Source of the DNA: Amblyornis subalaris
Lineage: Eukaryota; Chordata; Aves; Passeriformes; Ptilonorhynchidae
DNA length: 64,000 bases
Reading direction: 5' to 3'
Assembly (NCBI GenBank): GCA_018881555.1
Contig: JACAXG010000007.1
Location: 4,478,643-4,542,642 of the forward strand
Position numbers and translations under genes: made by a program
The notes under the pieces: model-generated
What the model was told of the DNA's origin: nothing
The model's input: only the letters and a program-made list of their open reading frames with translations
The model's database searches: none
Shown: in pieces, positions 24,973 through 38,600 of the stretch
Layout of the letters: each line of letters opens with the position of its first letter
Position numbering within the stretch: the first letter of the stretch is position 1

Positions 24973-27900
24973 GGTATTCTGCTGCGTACGAGGCTGTTTG
25001 GGCCTCTGCCACGGAACCCATCACAAGAAGTCTGAGATAACCTGGCTTACCTCCTACCATCTGTTTTTCAATGGATGATAAACATTGGGAAAATAAAAGT
25101 TGGAGGCTTTTTATTCCCTAGGCATATATCAGCTTATAAATACATAAATGTTTCTGTTCGGCATCGGTAGGAATTTGTACATCGTACTGTACTAACCAGT
25201 TACAAAAGCAATTGAAAACTTATTCTGCAGAGGAAAAGTGGGATCATTGGTGTGATTCCTTGTTCTACAGCTAAGGAGAAATATGTGATCTAATTAGCAA
25301 TTCCATCAGACATTGCTCAGTGATTGGAACTCAGTTTCACAGGCTCTCACTTGACAAGACTTTCTATTTAATCTCTTGTATTTAAATTTCCTANGAAATA
25401 AATCTCAATAAAATTCACATTTTTGAAATCTCTGCCTGTGCGCCATTTTACTTGAATAAACTTAAAATCCAAAAATGGTTGTGAAAACACTGTAATAAGT
25501 TGTTGTCTTCTGCTAGATGGTCAGTCTCTCAGTTTGGTTATACTTTAACCTCTGCTGGTACTGTGCCGAATTCAGAAACATAGCTTACGAACTTCCGTTT
25601 CTGTTATTATTTAGCAACACACCAAAAATGGAAGAAGGATGTTTTTACTGAAGATCCCTCCTACGTTAAAGTCAGATTCCTGGGGAACCTGCTGCTCCCA
25701 AGTAGTCCCAGAGCTAGAGAGGGAAAGGGTAAGTCTTAGAGGGGAAGGTATAAAAATGGCTTTTTATTTCAAATACGCTTGTAANTTGAGATTCACAAAC
25801 CTTTATAATACTCTTATAACCAGTAAAAATTGGTGNTGATTACAGGCAGGGACTTTGGGAAGACGGTGAAAGGATTCTTTGAACGTCAGGCACAATTGGA
25901 TGCATAACTGGAGNCACCNGTGGTAAGTACAAAGAGGAACAACAGGTTCTAAATCAGGAAGGTAGCTAAGGATAAAGCATATTTCATATGAAGGTCACTG
26001 ACATTAAAAATACTTGATTTAAACACCAGCATCTCTGGTTTTTAGACTAATGGAAAATAGTTTTCTCTAAGGTCTGTAGTTAAATCTTGTAAACAGTCCA
26101 ACACTGCCTGAATGAAGTACTGCAAGCTCTCTTGAGCATTTTCAAGATCCCACTCTTCTAATACAGTAAAGATGGTTATTCATATTCTCTCCACTCTTAC
26201 TCTTACACAGTTTATACAATTTTAATGGCTCTCCCAGCTTAGAGATCTTAAAGTTTTGTCTGAGATGATAAAGATCTGCTTACAATGCTAACAAAGCCAT
26301 CAGCAGTGAAAGCCTGGGCCAAGCTTTGTTTATCCAATTTGATTCAGTAGTNATCATGATTACTCATGTGATCAAGGTGAATAACCATTATCTTTTTGCT
26401 TGTTGACAACAGCATGATTATTATTGTCTTTAAAGTATTTCCTGCATGGAAGCATGGGGACGCATACACTGTGAGCTATGGAAGGAATGGAGAAATGTGT
26501 TGATACTCAGGAAAAGGTAAGGAGCATTTTTGCTTACAATTTTGTGCATTTACAAAAGAATGTAAATATCACTGGGTGTGGAATGATGTAAGCACTTACC
26601 TCCATATGAAGGATTTGTTCCATTTTCTGGTTCAGTATTCACTAGATGCATGGTGGGGCTGGACTGGTACCCACAAAGCCTCAAATACAAGACGGTTTGT
26701 GAAACCACTGGATGGTTTCTCTACCTCTGCGTGTCAAAACCCATCACCAACANGAGCAATGTTGTGCTGGGTAAGTAACTCAGGATGTCTCCAGTCACAT
26801 GTAATGCATACTGCCTTCCTCAAGTAACCAGAAAGTGGGTTTGGATCTGCGCTGAGCCTTATTTTTCTTAATGACAACAACTCTTTCAGAGCTAAGCCTT
26901 GCTGTAATAAGTGCAACAGGTGTGCTGATGGATATTCTGGGCAGACTTTGGTTCTTCTTCGATGGCTGATGATAAAACTCTGTGTTCTGTATTNGCAAAG
27001 CATTTTGCAGACTGTAGCATGTCATCTACACAATCTGCCCTTTGAGATATGCTTTTTGTTCTATTAAGATTTTAATCGGAGATCATGGGAAATTTTTTGT
27101 CTCTGCCTTCAGGATCCTGTCCACTCTTTGGAATCCAGGCATTTTTCTCCTTACTTTGGTGTTACTTTCTACTGTATAAGCACTGAGGTGTGATCCTTAG
27201 TGTTTTTTGGTCCTGGTACCTGGTTTCACTTATTGTTTTGAATCAGTAGCTATCATTACTTTGATGTGGTGGAGCTGTTCTTGGATTTCTTCATGTATTT
27301 CTTAGTGGTTTGAAGAGATGCTTGAAAGAGTACTCTAAAGTGAAATAACAAGGCTCCATGTGGCCCTGTTTCTAGTAAGTGAATTTTTAAAATCTCCACA
27401 ACTGTGTTTGCCAGAGCTTTTAGTATAATTATGCGATTATCTATTTTGCATATTTGACACATTTTTGCATTTATTATTANAAAGATAAGTATTCTAGAGA
27501 TGCTGTAAATTTGGCTAGTTTCTCATGTGTACTTGAGTCCACTCTCTGTTGCCATCTGCAGATAATTTACTCCTGTACTCCTCCACCTGGCTCCATGTAG
27601 GATTTCAAACTCCATCAAAATTCACTATCTTTTAGAAATACTTCAGTTGTTGAAAGCAAGGTTTTAGTTGAGCTATTCAGATTCTGGNTTGTTCTAATGT
27701 TTTAATAATGTAACCCTTTTCCTGGCATATCTTAAGATTTCATTTTTATTTACAAATTATTATCAGAAAATTGTGGTTATCAACGAAATCTCTAAAAATA
27801 AAANTTTCAAGGAATATTAAGTCAAACCTAGTAGACATTGACTGGTGTGCAAGTGGAGTTATATTCCACAGACTTCTATCCGAAACTCATTAGCTTTCCA

Positions 27901-30900
27901 TTCCAGTCCAGATCTGTGGCTGCCTACTTAGAGAACTGAGCTACAAGTTTCTTCCTAACTTTACCTCCTGTACATGTAGCCTAGTAAGCCAAGAAATAGC
28001 CAAATGTTTACTTCGCAGAAACTCCCTACACTTGAAAGCTTGCTTATTTACTTCCTTNATTTCTTTCTTTCTAGTTTTCTTTGTGAACCCAAAGCTTCTT
28101 GTGTGTGTAGCAAAGGAAATCAGATTGTCCTTAATTCTGAGAATCAAAGGCTTCCCTGGCTCACAGTGCCAACCAGCTGGGCTTCCTCAGAGTTTTCCCT
28201 CACAAAGAATTTTAAGGGGATTTATTTTCAAGCAAGTGTAAAGGAAAACGAAACAAACATACCTGGAAGTACAGAAGTAACTTTGTATTTTGGGAAGATA
28301 AGGGAAGTGTTATCCTCTGGGGACAAGAACAGAGACTTGATCTGAAATGTCATTAGCACAATCTTTACCACATTTCAGACTAAAGATCAGGGTACACTCT
28401 GCTCAGTTATATTAATTTTACAAGTAAATACATGCACCTTAAATCTCAAGAATTTCAATGACTGAAAAACAAAGAGGGAGATAAACAGAAAAAAAAAATC
28501 AGTAAGTTTGAAAATAAATCAACATTTTGAAAAGACCACAAGCTATTTTTATATTTTAGGCAGCAGAATGGTTTCAGTCATCAAAGAGAATAAGAAAAGG
28601 TGAAGACAAAACCCCCCACACTAAATAAAAAATATTCCTACAATAAAAAGAGAGAAATAAACAATGACAAGGGTAATGACACAAAATGATAAGGACCTTG
28701 TGAAATTTCATACCATACTTATTACCTATAGATTGTATTTGCCACTTTCATGTATTACGATGTGAAAAGTCATAGATGAAGATATAGTATGTAATCAGAG
28801 CATAAATGATTGTCATCAACTTTATAGATAGGAAAAATAACAAAACTTATAGACAAAAAACTTCATACCATTTTGAAAGCTGAACTATTGTTACTGCTTT
28901 AATATATTATGAAATGACTGTGATCTGACCCGTGGGCTACCGACTGGTACCTTTTTGAAGGAGATAATATGTTAGTAACATGGACATTAAATTATTAATT
29001 TCCATTAAAGATAGATGAACCTGAATGGGAAGTTCAGAGAACGTGGACCCAAACTGNTCTCTGTGAATCTGATCCTAGGTCCTACAGGTCTCCCAATGAG
29101 CAAACTGCACAGCACAGGGGCTTTGAAAATTTGACTTTGTAGAATTTGAGTTTTACAAATCTCACTGATTCGTGTGTGTATGTCAAGGTGTGAAAGTCTG
29201 CAGTCTTTGTGGGAAGACTTTTGATCACTGTTCTATAAACACTTTTGTCAGTATGACTGGATTCTGCAGAACATGCTGGAAGGCACTCTCTGTTTGTCTG
29301 CAAAACTTGCCTTCTGTTGGATTGGAAGATTCAGACTGTGGGTGTAAATGGANCTGTTCTTTATTTCTCCATTTCCCTCTTACTGCCATTAGTTGTGATC
29401 CTGTTCGTAACAGATGCTGTTTGATCCTTGCCATGCTTTGTGGTATCTTTGCCATTAGGTTTTTTGGAACTTGCAAGTTATGGAAATACTCATTCTGAGT
29501 TTGCATGGTTTATATCACAAAGAACTGTGAGACTAAAGACAATGTCTGGTGTGGGGAAGAAGGGCAGGGGCTAAAAGATTAGAATGTTTTTCTTTGCTGA
29601 CCATGATGAACTCCTCTGCAGATCCATACACACAACACCTGTATCAGTAACTCCTAAAATCAATCTCAGTGGTTTTGATGATTGGATTTGTGCTGTTTTG
29701 ACTTTTTCTATATTTAAAATTTAAGCAGTTGTACTGTTTACAGAAATACTGCAAAATCAGCCCATTAGATAGAAACTTTCATTCCATTTATGAAGGATTG
29801 GAATATTTTGCTTTATAAATCCATCTCTATTTCTAAATCTATCTGATCAACAGATATGAGGACCCATTGATGGGTCAAACTACATCTCAGCTATAATCCT
29901 GAATCAGTGCTTTACCTTCCAGCCCTCACTCCATGCCAGTGTGTGGCCCTCAGTGGGCCTGATTACTGATTAGGGAACATGAAACATATGCTCCAAACCA
30001 CAGTCCAGTTTCCTGAAAATGTTTGAACACTGACGGCAAATACGAGTGTATCTACAAATGTGTGCATAAGCTTTTTCAGATCTCCCAGGACATTAATTAC
30101 CAGGTCTTTGGTCTACTTTAGAGCTAACCAGACACTGGATTATCAGTGGGATCTGAACCAGCTGTATCACATAGAATTTTGAAACTTTCAAATCGAGTAT
30201 GAAACTTTATGAAGGACATACATGCACTACTGAAGGATGAACATTTGCTTGCCTGATGGGACGTATATTACATGGGTGGGTATGTTAAAAAACAGAAATT
30301 CTTTTCACTCCCTTAAAGAGCACTCTGTGGGGNAGCAATGGCTCTGACATCACTGCATGTGTTGTGCCCTTCCACTGTGTTTTTGTTTTCCAAATAAGCA
30401 AAGAACAAACCCAGTATTTCCCTTGAATGTGGACACTGGTTTATGTCCCAAGTACTACATTAAATATGCGAGATATGCTAATAAGCATGTAATTAGCAAT
30501 GACTTTAGTATTAAAACATGCATGTTTTAGGAGCACTAAGAGGAGCATATGTCTATCTTCATAAAGTAAAATGAAAGTATTTCTTCCACTGAAATAATGA
30601 TTTAGGCATTATGGCTAAACCAAAAGGAAAGTAAAACCCCACTATGAATGGAGGTGGTAGGAAGCCTAGCTCTGTCCTTTGCTCTGAACCAGCTGTGGCC
30701 ACCCCAGCCATCCCTTTTGCATTATGGAGGCAAGAGTTCCATGAAGGTACAGGATGGGTTACATTTCCTTCAGGAAGACACTGATTCTTATACTAAACTT
30801 CTTATGACAAGAAATTATCACAGCTCTAGGGTTTTTTTCCTACTAGTTAATTACACTCACTGATAAAGCACTTGACAGTATTTCTGATATGAAATTGCCT

Positions 30901-32381
30901 GGCTTGGAGTTCCAATTGTTTAACTCGTTATGTCTGTGCCTACAGAACAAGCAGGTGATCTGCATATGCCTTTTTTTTCTTACAAAGATATCAGTACTCA
31001 GGTTTATTACCAGCTCTTTTAATGCTAAACTTCACATTGTGGGCTCTGGTAACATTTCAGACAACACTCCTCAGCTTTTCAAATTTTACTAAGTTTCCAT
31101 GCCATATGGCACATATGATAAACTCTCCAAATGCTGATACCATTCCACAGCTAATAAGAAATTCAAAACCTAATCTAAAACAGAAGCTGTGAGGGTCTCT
31201 CAGAAGTATTTCCAAGGTGGGCATTCCCCTGCCNGTCTCATCAGCATGGCCTGACAGAAGACAGCTGGCCCGAGAGAGACAGGAAAAAAGAGAATATATT
31301 TGTGTCCTACACCATTTCAGATTCATGGATTCTTATCACAGTCTGCAGAATAGAAGATGTTCAGCCAGGGAATCCAAATTAGGGTGCTTACAGACCAAGC
31401 AGTTTGTGACTTCACAAATAGCCCCACTGAAGTAATTGCTACATGAAATACTGATAATTTTTTAGTTCCAGTAATAAAACCTTTAACAGAGATTAGGATC
31501 ACTGTATTTGGTTTTGACAGCAACTTGTTAGCTCTCTTTGTGGACAGCGATGACTTTCTAAAGAAGTGTCAAGTGGTCATGAAGCATACGAAGAAAAATG
31601 TGACTTCTATTTAAATGTGTTTAATGGAAAAAATTCATTTTGACTATAATTTTCACTTTGCCCCAAGAAATATTATTTGCAGCAAATTTCAGTCTTAGTA
31701 ACATTCAATAATTTTTTGGTAAGGTAACATGTTAACTTATTAAAGATGACTAAGTTTAATCAAAACATTTTTAATCCTTTAGTTGCATGCTTTGTACTTG
31801 CAGGGTATGAGTGCCTTAGCATCACGTTTATTCCTTTGCAAACTGGAACTTCTGGTGAGCTCTGAGAACTCAGTACAGGCTTCTCAGTTCAGTGCTGAAT
31901 TCCCAACACTGACTGAAGTAGTACCAGAAAACAAACCCCCTAAAAGCCTCCTGCACTCCAAGCCCTAAGCCAGTGTCTGCTGNCTTTAGCAATGACTGTG
32001 GACACAGAGTGGAAGGCTCAGATGCAAAACTGTTTTTTCAAGATGCTTCACAGTTGTTCAAGGAACATCAGAAAATGAAAACACAGTGACATCTGAAAAT
32101 ACAGGTATGAGGGCAGATAGATTAGATTCCATTTGCAAAGACACATAGTGTCAAACTTTCCTCTATTTTAAATGATGGAGATTGATTGTACAAATGCTTT
32201 NATTTCTGGAAATTCCAGTCATTACTTGTCAAGATAGGATTGAAACACAGCTCAATCTCCTCTCATGAATAGAANTCTTTCCTTAAAATAGCAATTTTTC
32301 ATGTGCTAAGGGCATGGTTGGGAAATAATTTCAAACAGAATGAGCTTAAATATTTTTAAGATTGTTTTACTGTGCCTAGGA
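24973..32381. other. unique AT-rich non-coding DNA
   Basis: No recognisable gene or interspersed repeat. Open frames up to 113 codons (28004-28345, 29172-29498) lack splice context and family resemblance. An 18-bp palindrome lies at 30512-30529. Confidence 0.55.
30512..30529. repeat. 18-bp perfect palindrome
   Basis: The sequence taaaacatgcatgtttta is its own reverse complement. About 30 bp upstream lie tgctaataagcat and gtaattagcaat, AT-rich motifs of homeodomain/octamer type. Conserved developmental enhancers in vertebrates often look like this, but I cannot test conservation from one sequence. Confidence 0.8.
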
Positions 32382-32416
32382 TTTGTTGTTGTTGTTGGGT
32401 TTTTTGGGTTTTTTTG
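32382..32416. repeat. T/G-rich simple repeat
   Basis: A (TTG)n-like run (ttgttgttgttg) merges into T-rich and G-containing runs immediately upstream of a CR1 3' fragment. It is low-complexity sequence with no coding content. Confidence 0.85.
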
Positions 32417-32508
32417 GTGTGATTCTTGAAGCTATCCAGGGCCAGGAGTTGGNCTTCAATGATCCTTGTGAGTCCCTTCCAATTCGGCATATTCTATGAT
32501 CCTGTGAT
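32417..32508 (+). mobile_element. CR1 LINE 3' fragment (plus)
   Basis: The stretch contains the hallmarks of an avian CR1 3' end in order: gattcttgaagct, gggccaggagttgg, caatgatccttgtg, agtcccttccaa, then the terminal attctatgatcctgtgat tail made of degenerate 8-bp units. It is 5'-truncated to under 100 bp, as most CR1 copies are, and is non-coding. Family assignment to CR1 is confident. The subfamily cannot be given without alignment. Confidence 0.88.
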
Positions 32509-32608
32509 ATCCAAATTCTAACCGATTCAATATTTACCTACAATATAAATTAGTTTTACTGTATTAAATTATGTACAACTCTCAGACCAAGCAGTTAGAC
32601 TTGATTCT

Positions 32609-32697
32609 TATAGAATAGTTTGGGTTGGAAGGGACCTTTAAAGGTCATCTAGCCCAACCCCCTGCAATGANCAGGACCATCTTCAATTAGACCAGGA
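32609..32697 (-). mobile_element. CR1 LINE 3' fragment (minus)
   Basis: Read on the plus strand this is the reverse complement of a CR1 3' end: tagaatagtttgggttggaa, gggacctttaaaggtcatct, agcccaaccccctgcaatga, then the cttcaattagaccagg segment. The copy ends near 32697, so only about 90 bp remain. Its 3' end faces the 3' end of the plus-strand CR1 100 bp away. Confidence 0.92.
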
Positions 32698-35600
32698 GAG
32701 TAAGACTCAAAAAACAACACTACAGTAAGCAAATGATACAAATTTCATTTTCAGCTCTTCCTGGGCTATCAGTTTTACCACACATTTTCAATTCCTGTGG
32801 ACACCTTTCAATAGGAATAGAAGTTGTCTCACAGATACGATACACCTTCTTTCTAAAATAATGCTCTGAACTTTAGATAAAAGCTTTGCATTATAAATGT
32901 ACAAAGCATTCTGCCAGGGTGTGTAATGAATCTGCCTTCAAATATCACTCTGATGTATAATGTATAACAAAAAAGAATAGAACTGTTTTAAAAGAAATAG
33001 GCACTTTTCCATTTTACTATCTTTAAAATCTTTCCTAACCCTTCAAAATNTGGATGGCCAGTTCCCAATCAGAGCTAGAAAAATGGGTAAGCGTTGCACT
33101 TAACTGCCAAAATTTAACAGCATTCTTGAAATAACAAAGATAAGCCACACTTAAAAAAGGAGAAAAAAATACTTTCTTTTTCTGAGCACAATGACTACAC
33201 TCGTTGCACGGTGAAGTCATCCCTTTATCTGATAGTTCATTCACTGCCATTCCTTTCAAAATGTCACACTTTCAAAATATAAGAAAACAAAAAACCCGAA
33301 GTGATCCCATGATGGCTTTCAGCTACTTTACTCTTGAGATACCTTTTATCTTTTTTTTTTCATACTGTACATGCAGGGTTTTTATTTCTAAAGGTATTTG
33401 CAGGCAGGTTTATTTTTCATGTTAGAAAAGTCATGTAATTAAAAAAATGAACCATAACCAAGTTTTTTTAATCCACATTTTACATTCACAAACAAGAGTT
33501 TAGGGAAGTGTTGAATTAAAAGGAAAAGAGAAGACTTTGCTTTCTTATTATAGTACAATTTTGTTTCCTGCAGCAAAATAAGAGAGTATTTCTGAGGGAG
33601 TTTGAACAGGAACTAAGGGATTGAGGCAATCAAAGCTATTTAATTCCAGAAAGTTGGAAATCAGCACTATCATTTTTTTTTTGTGTTATTATCTACATTG
33701 TTCTTACACAAAAATTCTAAAACCCTAAATGTCACAGCCCATTGTTCCATTTTATGGAACAAAATACTGATACAAATGCACTTCTATCAAACACCCAGTC
33801 CATTAGAAATTGCACACATTTAATGCAGGCATACTCCTATTGCAAGAAGAAGCCAGGGTACAGTGATACAGAAGAATNACAGCATGGTTTTGTACCTTTT
33901 ATGTAAGTAATTTTTACATGCACGAGCAGCCCTGTTAATATNGACGGAATTAATCATGTGAATAATGACTGCTGTGTAAGTCAGGGCTGCTGAATCAGAT
34001 CATATATGACTTGTNCATGTAGGAAATCTATTAGAAAATCAAAAACAGCAGCAAGTTTACTGCTTATTCTTGTGCTTCAATTCCAGGATTAAAAATCTCG
34101 CCATGGTGATAAAATGCAGAAATAGGAAAAGGAAAAAAAAAAGAATGTAAGGAAATATTCAAACCCGGGTCNTGAGTTCTCATTTGCAGGATTAGTCTCA
34201 TTTTCCTCTCATTGAAACATTTTCATTAATAAAGAATAACATACTAAAATCTGCAGAAGTTACTGAGATCTTAATGAAACAAACTTTGAATGCATTTTAT
34301 TTTGTCACTCGTTTGTTTGTTCCCCATTTTTCCTGTTAATATAATTAGTAGTGTAGATTTTCCCTTTTTTAGCATTGGTAGAGAGAAAAACTGAAAGAAT
34401 TTGCTGTTCTAATATAATATCCAATTCATTGTATGCATTAAAATATGCATATCCTCTTCTTCAAAAGGCAGGGTTTGAATGATTCATGAAAAAAGTAATC
34501 TACATCAATAAAAAAACAGCTTTGCGAAATTCACAGGAAAACACATTTTGGAATGAGCAGAATGGCCAAAAGAACTGAAATTTTCATTCTCTCCATTCCT
34601 CCTTTTCTTTTTCATTTTCTTCTGCCCTGTCCCCAAGAATTCTGAGCATGTATACTAAATCTTTTATCTTTATTTTTATATTGTTTATATCCAATATGCA
34701 TGGAAGTTCTGTGTGCATCATAATCCATAAAAATGTGACTTATAAAAATTGCAACAGGAGCAACATACATCAGAGGTGGAACAGAAGTGACAAAGTAAAT
34801 TTTCATTTGAAAATGTGCACGATTTCTACAAATATTAATTTGACATAGAGCATAAACCAAGCAAACAAAGTCTAAAGCCATGGGACTGATGCAGTTAGCT
34901 GAACCTATTCATAAAATTTACCACGTTGTGAAATGAAACCATGTGTTGTTTCATGGTATCCTTCAGTTATTCTGAACAGTCCTAATATCCTTGGCTATTT
35001 GCATAATTATAATTTGTCAAAGACTGCAGTTGCTTCTAAGGAATACAGATTTTCCTATCTCTATGGTTATTATTTCACCTTGTGCAAAACAGAAATTAAA
35101 CTGAATATTGGCTATCATTTAATTTAGCCCTGAGTGACCATACTGTCCTATTATACACCAATGTTCTCCTCCTTCTTTTACTTCATGTTTCACATGAATG
35201 TGTTAGCACAAAGCTTTGCTTTTACTGGGTCCTTTTCTTACCAGAACAGGAACCATGTCCTCCCCAAGAAAATTCAGGTAATTCAGTAGAAACATTTGTA
35301 TTGAAAAGTGGTAAGAAAACCACCAGCTTATCTCTTTGTGTAGAAAGAATGAGTCAGCAGCTAATAAAACAGATTGCGGATTAGTATTATATATTATTGA
35401 CCGATTTACTAATGATCTTCAAAACATCTCTAATTCATAGCCTTTGTTTCCTATGCAGAGGTACATAAGGTAAACTCCTTATCAGGAGACTCTGAATAAT
35501 GTGCATGTTTCAGGTGCCTAGAATAGTATCCATCTGATTGCATTCTGTAGACTAATTGTAGTCAACGGATGCCCTTACCAGCATCTGCTGACTGCTAATT

Positions 35601-38600
35601 TTGCCGTATGGTACTTTACTTGTAATCTTAGCAAACAAAATCAGTGACTCTTCCTGTTTAATTCTGAGTAATGCTCTTTGCATAATGTGTTTGGGGAAAT
35701 TCATCACATGGGTATTTCTTTGACTGAGTACAATATCCTAAGTAAATTAGGATATATATGTGCATTTACTTTGAGAGTACAATATACTTAAATAAAATGG
35801 AAGACATCTATAGTATCAAGGAATTTTTCACGTGCGTGCTTGTTGCATATTTTGTGCAAAAGCTTAGCACATTCATCACAGAAATGCTTTGCTCCCTTCC
35901 CTGATCAGAATGAGAGGTTGAAGCAGTAGGGTTTGAGCCTGTAAATTATTGTCTACACGAATTACTCCAAACACTATACAAGCAAGAAGTCCCAAAGAGT
36001 AAAGATTTACAAGATTTATTTTTTAGACTTGGGAGGGTTGGGTTTTTTTTTTATTTATTTACTTTTTAATTCAAGTCAGCTTTACATCGCTCATATGGTA
36101 GAACACTTTTCATGTTTTGACAGCGTAGAGAGCAGCATGTTAAATAAGCAATGTGAAATTACATTTGCGCAAATGAAAATTAGGACCAAAATGGCTGATG
36201 GGTCTGGTTCTGATCATTTACACCAGTGTTACAGCTCTGCAGCCCAAGTTTAATTAGCAGAGTTAATCATGATCGATCAGACTCACGGAAAAGGGGGGTG
36301 TCACATTCTCTTTTGCCATGAGTAAGTCTCGGAGCCAGTGAGATGGTAGAGATATGTGATCAGCTCCCTGATTTTAAGGCCAGGCCTGGCTCCAATGAAA
36401 TTGGAAGCCTCTGCCAAGCAGCTTAGTGTTGTCAGGTCCTGGGCATTGCGCCACTGGAAAATAGCCATGTTGGATTTCTGTTCTGCTGTCCCAGCTCACC
36501 CCANGTGTTGGAAGGAGGCATGGAAATGTAGAGCCCAGCTGTAGTGCAGATGCACCAGCTCAGATGCACACTCTCTGGAATACTTGTTTCTGGGTTACAG
36601 CACAAAGGGACTGAAAAGCCAGCTTCTGAATCTGTTATTCAAAACCAGGGAAGTTTATTAATGAAAAAGGAGAAGAAAAATTAGACAAAAGTGAGTGCTN
36701 GGAATACAGAACTGTAGACACCTGAGCAAAAAATTCCCTGTGCAGTAAATGGGAAGACAGTGTAATGCAAAGGTTGATGCAGAGCTGGAGTCAGACCTTG
36801 AACCACTCCCAGCCCTGTCCAATTTATAATCACCATTAGGATCTTTTGGAAGTGATGTANGCAAGACATGCATTCTTCTATCACATGATACTTTTCTTGA
36901 TATTTGAATTTCTTCATACCTAGTACCGGTGTGAAGAAGTTGATATCTGGTGGGGNTTTTTTTTNGTTTTTTTTTAAATTTAAAATTTCATGGGTTTAAT
37001 CAGGTTAATTGGGTGATTTTAGAAGTATTTTTAAAATTCTTAACTTTTATTTCTTAATTATAGTTTCACTGTGTTCTAATTGAAAATACTAGAAGAGGAC
37101 TTGACCTGTGTGTAGCCCTTTTACTTTAATATGTTTGGTATTTTAATAGCTTATAAACCCTTTCCAATTCTTTCCTTAGTAGGTGATTGCTTGAATTGAA
37201 TGAATAATTTTTGTTTTCTACAAACCACCATTTTTCTAATCAAAGAAAATTGAAAATTTCCCAGCCAGTTCTAAATTTAAACAACTTAGCCTTACTGTGC
37301 TTGCACTTCTTTTGTGTCTCCCTTCTCCAAACACTGTATCAAATTAGTTTACAGAAAGAAATNCTGGAAAAAACAAATAGTGATATAATGGTGGAAAATA
37401 ATCATCAAGTCAACATTTCNGAATCCAATGACTATTACACACAGCATAAATCTGATACTAAGAAGTAAACACATTGAGCTGTTTTTTGTGTGTGGTGTGA
37501 TCTACACACCTAATTAACCCAACTTTAAGGTCTTAACATTTCACAGGAGATTGCTTGTTAAGTGAAGCAAGTAACAACTTCAGAATTATTTAAAAACACA
37601 ATCTGTTTCACCAGAACACCCCCCTCCCTGTNTTACTTACCTGATCGTTTATCTGGGAGAAAATTCAAACAGAAATGTAGTTGTGACTGCATTATTTAAG
37701 TGTCATCGGTGCAGTGAGGTGCACTTCCAGGTTATTCACATGAGCTGNATAGGAAAGGTTAACTGAGATACCTTTTTCATCAGCAGCTTTTATAAGCAGA
37801 TTTACACGCTGTGTACTCCAGTTTCCATGTTTATTCGCACATNGCATCCCACAGCCAATCCAAATTACTGCAAACGGAGAGGAAAGAAGAACATACAGGA
37901 TGTAAAATTGCCTATAAAGAATTATGATGTGGTAAGGAAGGTTACTGGCTGCACATCCCGCTTGCTATTTCACCTAATTAAAAAAATTAGCTTCAGATAT
38001 GGCCACAGATGTTCCAGGCTCATGATATTCAGACCCATCTTTTTTTTGCTTGAACGAGTTGTCCAGGCCAGCATTCAGCCTCACAGACAAACATGCAGCT
38101 CCCCATCCNTACAAAGAGAAAACAAATGATCTGCATTTACAGTAGGCTTTAAATTTGCCAGGGAGNCTCNGCCTGATACAAAAGGCCAGGAAAGAAAGGA
38201 TATTCTGTGTATTTACAGAAGCTTTTGACATGGTAGTTTCTCTTCATAAAAAAGTGATCCTTTGATCATGCTTAGAAACGAAAAATTCTACCAGTATGCT
38301 ATCACCATTCTTAATGCTGAATCTCTGCATTGTATTGCCAGCCATATTTACAGGGCCATGAGGTATTTTGAAGAAAAAAAAGGCATTTTGATGGAGACAA
38401 AATAAGAGTCTGTATACTCTAAGGAGCTTGGCATCTAACGTGAAATTATGCATATTCTTCCTAGGGCAAGGAGNGTATCAAAAATTACTGCTAGCGAGAG
38501 TGAACAGCTCCAACGGTGACTCAAGGGTGAAGCTGTAATTGTCTACTGAATGAAAAAAAGACTCTGGGTGAACCAGAAAGAAGAGAGAAAGGGGATGAGT

